Source: Lentimicrobium sp. (GTDB taxonomy: Bacteria > Bacteroidota > Bacteroidia > Flavobacteriales > Flavobacteriaceae). From it: DNA of 7,566 bases. Positions within the stretch are counted from its first letter, which is position 1. Each line of letters starts with the position of its first letter. The translations under genes and the position numbers were made by a program. The notes beneath the pieces are model-generated. The model did no database searches and was not told the DNA's origin. It saw nothing but the letters and a program-made list of their open reading frames with translations. The DNA lies in NCBI GenBank assembly GCA_022758945.1, contig JAEMQE010000204.1, positions 1 through 7,566 on the forward strand. Reading direction: 5' to 3'. Below are positions 4,974 through 7,566 of this stretch, piece after piece.

Positions 4974-6104
4974 TTATTTTAAAAATTCCAAGACACTATC
5001 AGTAATAAACTTGATTTGTTCATCATCCAATTCGGTATGCATTGGCAATGAAATCACTTCTTTTACCAATTGGTTAGTCACTGGAAAATCTTCTTCTTTA
5101 TATCTTGAATCCAAATATGCTTTTTGCAAATGCAACGGAATTGGATAATAAATAGCACACGGAATCCCTTTATTTAATAAATGCTGCATTAAACCATCTC
5201 TATCGGCGTTGATTATTCGTAAAGTATATTGATGAAAAACGTGGCAATCACAAATCTCGCAAATACTTGGAGCAATGATGTTGTTATGTCCTTCAAAAGC
5301 TGCTGTGTATTTTCTGGCAGCATTTTGACGCGCTGTGTTGTATTCGTCTAATGATGGTAATTTAGCATTCAAAACAGCAGCCTGAATACTGTCTAATCTT
5401 GAATTTACACCCACAACATCGTGATGGTAACGTTCGTACATTCCGTGATTTACAATTCCTCGGATTTTGTGTGCCAAAGCATCATCATTGGTAAAAATAG
5501 CTCCACCATCACCATAACATCCTAGATTTTTGGACGGGAAAAAAGAAGTTGCTCCAACGTTTCCAATTGTTCCTGCTTTCTTTTTTGTTCCGTCAGAAAA
5601 CTTGCAATTAGCACCAATGGCTTGTGCATTATCTTCTATGACATATAGATTGTGCTCTTTGGCAATAGCCATAATCGCTTCCATATTAGCGGCACGACCG
5701 AACAAATGTACTGGAACAATGGCTTTGGTTTTTGGCGTGATGGCGCGCTTGATTCTTTCGATAGAAATGTTCATATTGACCAAATCAACATCGACTAAAA
5801 CCGGTGTGAGCTGCAACAAAGCGATTACTTCTACGGTTGCAGCAAAGGTGAAATCGGCAGTGATTACTTCATCTCCGGGTTTCAAATCCAATCCCATCAT
5901 TGCAATTTGCAAGGCATCGGTTCCGTTTGCACAAGGAATAACGTGCTTAACATCAAGATATTCTTCAAGATTTTTTTGAAATTGATGAACTTGTGGTCCG
6001 TTAATGTAGGCATTGGCGTCAAGGACTTCTTGAATAGAAGAATTTACAGTGTCTTTTATTTTATCGTATTGACTTTTTAAGTCAACCATTTGGATTTTTT
6101 TCAT
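4974..6104 (-). CDS. DegT/DnrJ/EryC1/StrS-family sugar aminotransferase, WbpE-like
   Basis: These PLP enzymes transfer an amino group from glutamate to a keto group on a nucleotide-linked sugar. The 376-residue protein is full length. Seen motifs: QYDKIKDTVNSSIQ at 12-25, CANGTDALQI at 58-67 (phosphate-binding GTDAL), VIEDNAQAIGA at 155-165 (Asp158 to the PLP ring nitrogen), SFFPSKNLGCYGDGGA at 187-202 with Schiff-base Lys192, RYHHDVVGVNSRLDSIQAA at 225-243, and YYPIPLHLQKAY at 319-330. These blocks match, as I recall it, P. aeruginosa WbpE, which makes the 3-amino group of UDP-2,3-diamino-glucuronic acid. Partner genes of that pathway (wbpA, wbpB, wbpD) are not in this window, so the exact substrate is open; PglE- or FdtB-type roles remain possible. 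It leads a likely two-gene unit with galE and is divergent from waaA, all pointing to envelope glycan synthesis. Confidence 0.93.
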   Translation of the reverse strand: MKKIQMVDLKSQYDKIKDTVNSSIQEVLDANAYINGPQVHQFQKNLEEYLDVKHVIPCANGTDALQIAMMGLDLKPGDEVITADFTFAATVEVIALLQLTPVLVDVDLVNMNISIERIKRAITPKTKAIVPVHLFGRAANMEAIMAIAKEHNLYVIEDNAQAIGANCKFSDGTKKKAGTIGNVGATSFFPSKNLGCYGDGGAIFTNDDALAHKIRGIVNHGMYERYHHDVVGVNSRLDSIQAAVLNAKLPSLDEYNTARQNAARKYTAAFEGHNNIIAPSICEICDCHVFHQYTLRIINADRDGLMQHLLNKGIPCAIYYPIPLHLQKAYLDSRYKEEDFPVTNQLVKEVISLPMHTELDDEQIKFITDSVLEFLK

Positions 6105-6136
6105 TTAACCTTTTGTTTAAATTTACTAAAACACAA

Positions 6137-6154
6137 TCCCGATAACTATCGGGA
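6137..6154. repeat. Short palindrome TCCCGATA/TATCGGGA in the divergent promoter region
   Basis: TCCCGATA at 6137-6144 and TATCGGGA at 6147-6154 form a perfect palindrome with 2 nt between the arms (as RNA, 7 pairs around a 4-nt loop). I remember similar TCCCGATA-type palindromes as frequent in Flavobacterium intergenic DNA, so a dispersed repeat is likely. An operator for one of the divergent genes is the alternative. In a - strand transcript starting near 6170 it would form a leader hairpin. Confidence 0.6.
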
Positions 6155-6175
6155 CACAAAGTTTTAAATTTGGAA

Positions 6176-6183
6176 CAAAAATA
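6176..6183 (-). promoter_or_regulatory. Candidate -7 element for the aminotransferase-galE unit
   Basis: On the - strand this reads TATTTTTG, matching TAnnTTTG, about 72 nt before the ATG at 6104. No -33 element is seen at the expected distance. The resulting leader would contain the 6137-6154 hairpin. Confidence 0.35.
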
Positions 6184-6226
6184 GGGATTTTAGCAGAATG
6201 ATTTTATAGATAATTAAAAGAAAACG

Positions 6227-6234
6227 TATTTTAG
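6227..6234 (+). promoter_or_regulatory. Weak candidate -7 element for waaA
   Basis: TATTTTAG differs from TAnnTTTG by one base and lies 18 nt before the ATG at 6253. No better match occurs in the 148-bp divergent gap on the + strand. The support is weak. Confidence 0.25.
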
Positions 6235-6252
6235 CACCAGAAATTTTTTGAC

Positions 6253-7479
6253 ATGCTTTTCCTTTATAATCTAATTGTTCAAATTGCCGATTTTTTATTA
6301 AAAATCGCGGCACTTTTCAGTCCGAAAATTAAACTTTTTGTGGATGGACGAAAGCCTATTTTTGAAATTTTAGAAAGCAAAATCAACCCAAATGACAAAA
6401 CCATTTGGTTTCACGCCGCCTCACTTGGCGAATACGAGCAAGGTTTGCCCGTGATTGAAAAAATAAAAGAAAAGTTTCCTAATCATAAAATCATAGTGAC
6501 TTTTTTCTCTCCTTCTGGATACGAAGTCAGAAAAAATAATACAGTTGCGGATGTTACGGTTTATTTGCCTTTGGACACCAAAAAAAATGCAAAACATTTT
6601 TTGTCGATAGTTCATCCGGAAATGGTTTTCTTCATCAAATATGAATATTGGCCCAATTATTTGAACGAATTGAGAAAACTAAAAACTCCAACTTATTTGA
6701 TTTCGGGAATTTTTAGAAAAAATCAATTGTTTTTTAAATGGTACGGCGGATTTTACAGAAAAGCACTAGAAACATTCACTTATTTTTTTGTACAAAATGA
6801 AAGTTCCAAAAAATTATTATTACAATTAGGCAAAACTAATGTAGCCATTTCGGGAGACACTCGTTTTGACCGAGTTGCTTCCATTTTGGAAAAAGATAAT
6901 TCTCTGGATTTTATTGAAGCCTTCAAAAACGACACTTTGACTATTGTTGTGGGAAGTTCTTGGCCAAAAGATGAGAATTTGCTTGTCGATTTTATCAATC
7001 AAACTTCCGAAAAAGTCAAGTTTATCATTGCTCCACATAACATTAAAGGCGAGCAAATTCAGGAATTGAAAAATTCTATTTCAAAAAAAGTAGTTTTGTT
7101 TTCGGAAAAAGAGAATAAAAATTTGGCTGATTTTGACGTTTTCATTATTGACACAGTCGGGATTTTGACCAAAATTTACAGCTATGCAGATATTGCTTAT
7201 GTTGGTGGTGGTTTCGGAAATCCGGGCGTTCACAATATTTTGGAACCCGCCACTTTTGGTGTTCCAATTGTTATTGGTCCTAATTTTTCTCACTTTGCCG
7301 AAGCAACGGCTTTGGTGAATATGGAAGGTTGCGTTTCCATTTCAGATAAAAATGAACTTGCAGATGCTTTTTCTAATTTGATTGCCAATGACGATATTCG
7401 ACACGAAAAAGGGCATATTTGCAGCACTTTTGTGCAGATGAACAAAGGTGCAATTAATATCATTATGAACAGCATTTAG
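6253..7479 (+). CDS. waaA: 3-deoxy-D-manno-octulosonic acid (Kdo) transferase
   Basis: WaaA (KdtA) is a GT30 glycosyltransferase that moves Kdo from CMP-Kdo to the lipid A precursor at the cytoplasmic face of the inner membrane. The 408-residue protein has the usual length. A hydrophobic N-terminal segment (about 1-22, LFLYNLIVQIADFLLKIAAL) anchors it to the membrane. HAASLGE at 54-60 carries the catalytic Glu60, and SPSGYE at 86-91, EYWPN at 131-135, SGDTRFDRV at 200-208 and APHN at 260-263 follow. The C-terminal CMP-Kdo-binding block YVGGGFGNPGVHNILEP and FGVPIVIGPN spans about 316-344. The start at ATG 6253 places the membrane helix at the very N-terminus as expected. Whether it adds one or two Kdo residues cannot be read from sequence; many Bacteroidota make mono-Kdo phosphorylated lipid A. 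It is divergent from the sugar aminotransferase gene. Confidence 0.96.
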   Translation: MLFLYNLIVQIADFLLKIAALFSPKIKLFVDGRKPIFEILESKINPNDKTIWFHAASLGEYEQGLPVIEKIKEKFPNHKIIVTFFSPSGYEVRKNNTVADVTVYLPLDTKKNAKHFLSIVHPEMVFFIKYEYWPNYLNELRKLKTPTYLISGIFRKNQLFFKWYGGFYRKALETFTYFFVQNESSKKLLLQLGKTNVAISGDTRFDRVASILEKDNSLDFIEAFKNDTLTIVVGSSWPKDENLLVDFINQTSEKVKFIIAPHNIKGEQIQELKNSISKKVVLFSEKENKNLADFDVFIIDTVGILTKIYSYADIAYVGGGFGNPGVHNILEPATFGVPIVIGPNFSHFAEATALVNMEGCVSISDKNELADAFSNLIANDDIRHEKGHICSTFVQMNKGAINIIMNSI

Positions 7480-7528
7480 CAAATTCATTCAAGCTAATTT
7501 TGTAATCCTATTTTTAATCGTTAGAATT

Positions 7529-7549
7529 CCCCGAGGCTCTGCCTCGTGG
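7529..7549. repeat. GC-rich hairpin downstream of waaA
   Basis: CCCCGAGGC (7529-7537) pairs with GCCTCGTGG (7541-7549) around a TCT loop, 8 of 9 pairs with one C-T mismatch. It lies about 50 nt after the waaA stop. No T tract follows on the + strand, so termination is uncertain; its GC-rich form resembles the other intergenic palindromes here. The rest of 7480-7566 shows nothing else I can support. Confidence 0.6.
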
Positions 7550-7566
7550 GTAAATGAGGAAAGTTT

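Noticed and set aside
5530..5979. 149-residue open frame on the + strand antisense to the sugar aminotransferase gene
   Set aside because: It lies fully inside a well-conserved gene, has no promoter or family features, and is explained as a shadow frame.

Overview
The window looks like the chromosome of a Flavobacterium-type member of the Bacteroidota. It is AT-rich and starts are preceded by A-rich tracts instead of Shine-Dalgarno sequences. Upstream regions carry matches to the Bacteroidota -7 promoter element TAnnTTTG. The proteins (Thermus-like class Ib aspartate aminotransferase, short Crp/Fnr regulator, small cytoplasmic YceI, FabD, WaaA) also fit that group. This is my judgement from recalled family sequences; no database was searched.

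Layout: (1) 1-551, the 3' end of a PLP-dependent aspartate aminotransferase, closed by a strong terminator. (2) 652-2562, a disturbed accessory-looking stretch on the + strand: a Crp/Fnr regulator gene frameshifted just before its recognition helix, an intact protein-kinase-like gene of the polyvalent-protein type, and a YceI gene with a nonsense codon at codon 30. A 16-bp operator-like palindrome lies upstream of yceI, and a strong terminator follows it. (3) 2757-3629, fabD (fatty-acid synthesis). (4) 3630-3906, an intergenic region between convergent genes that holds a double-palindrome repeat, a terminator for galE, and a 12-bp inverted repeat at its two edges. (5) 6104-3907 on the - strand, a WbpE-like sugar aminotransferase followed by galE, with a perfect 13-bp-arm palindrome between them. 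(6) 6253-7479 on the + strand, waaA (Kdo transferase), divergent from the sugar genes. (7) 7480-7566, the edge, with another GC-rich hairpin.

The right half is a cell-envelope block. GalE and the WbpE-like enzyme act on nucleotide sugars for surface polysaccharide, WaaA adds Kdo to lipid A, and FabD feeds fatty-acid and hence lipid A synthesis. I see no clear undescribed multi-gene system. The most interesting points are the apparently paired loss of a regulator and a neighbouring possible target (crp-like and yceI) around a mobile-element-type kinase gene, the set of unrelated GC-rich palindromes confined to intergenic gaps, and a small gatekeeper residue in GalE that suggests N-acetylhexosamine substrates are accepted.
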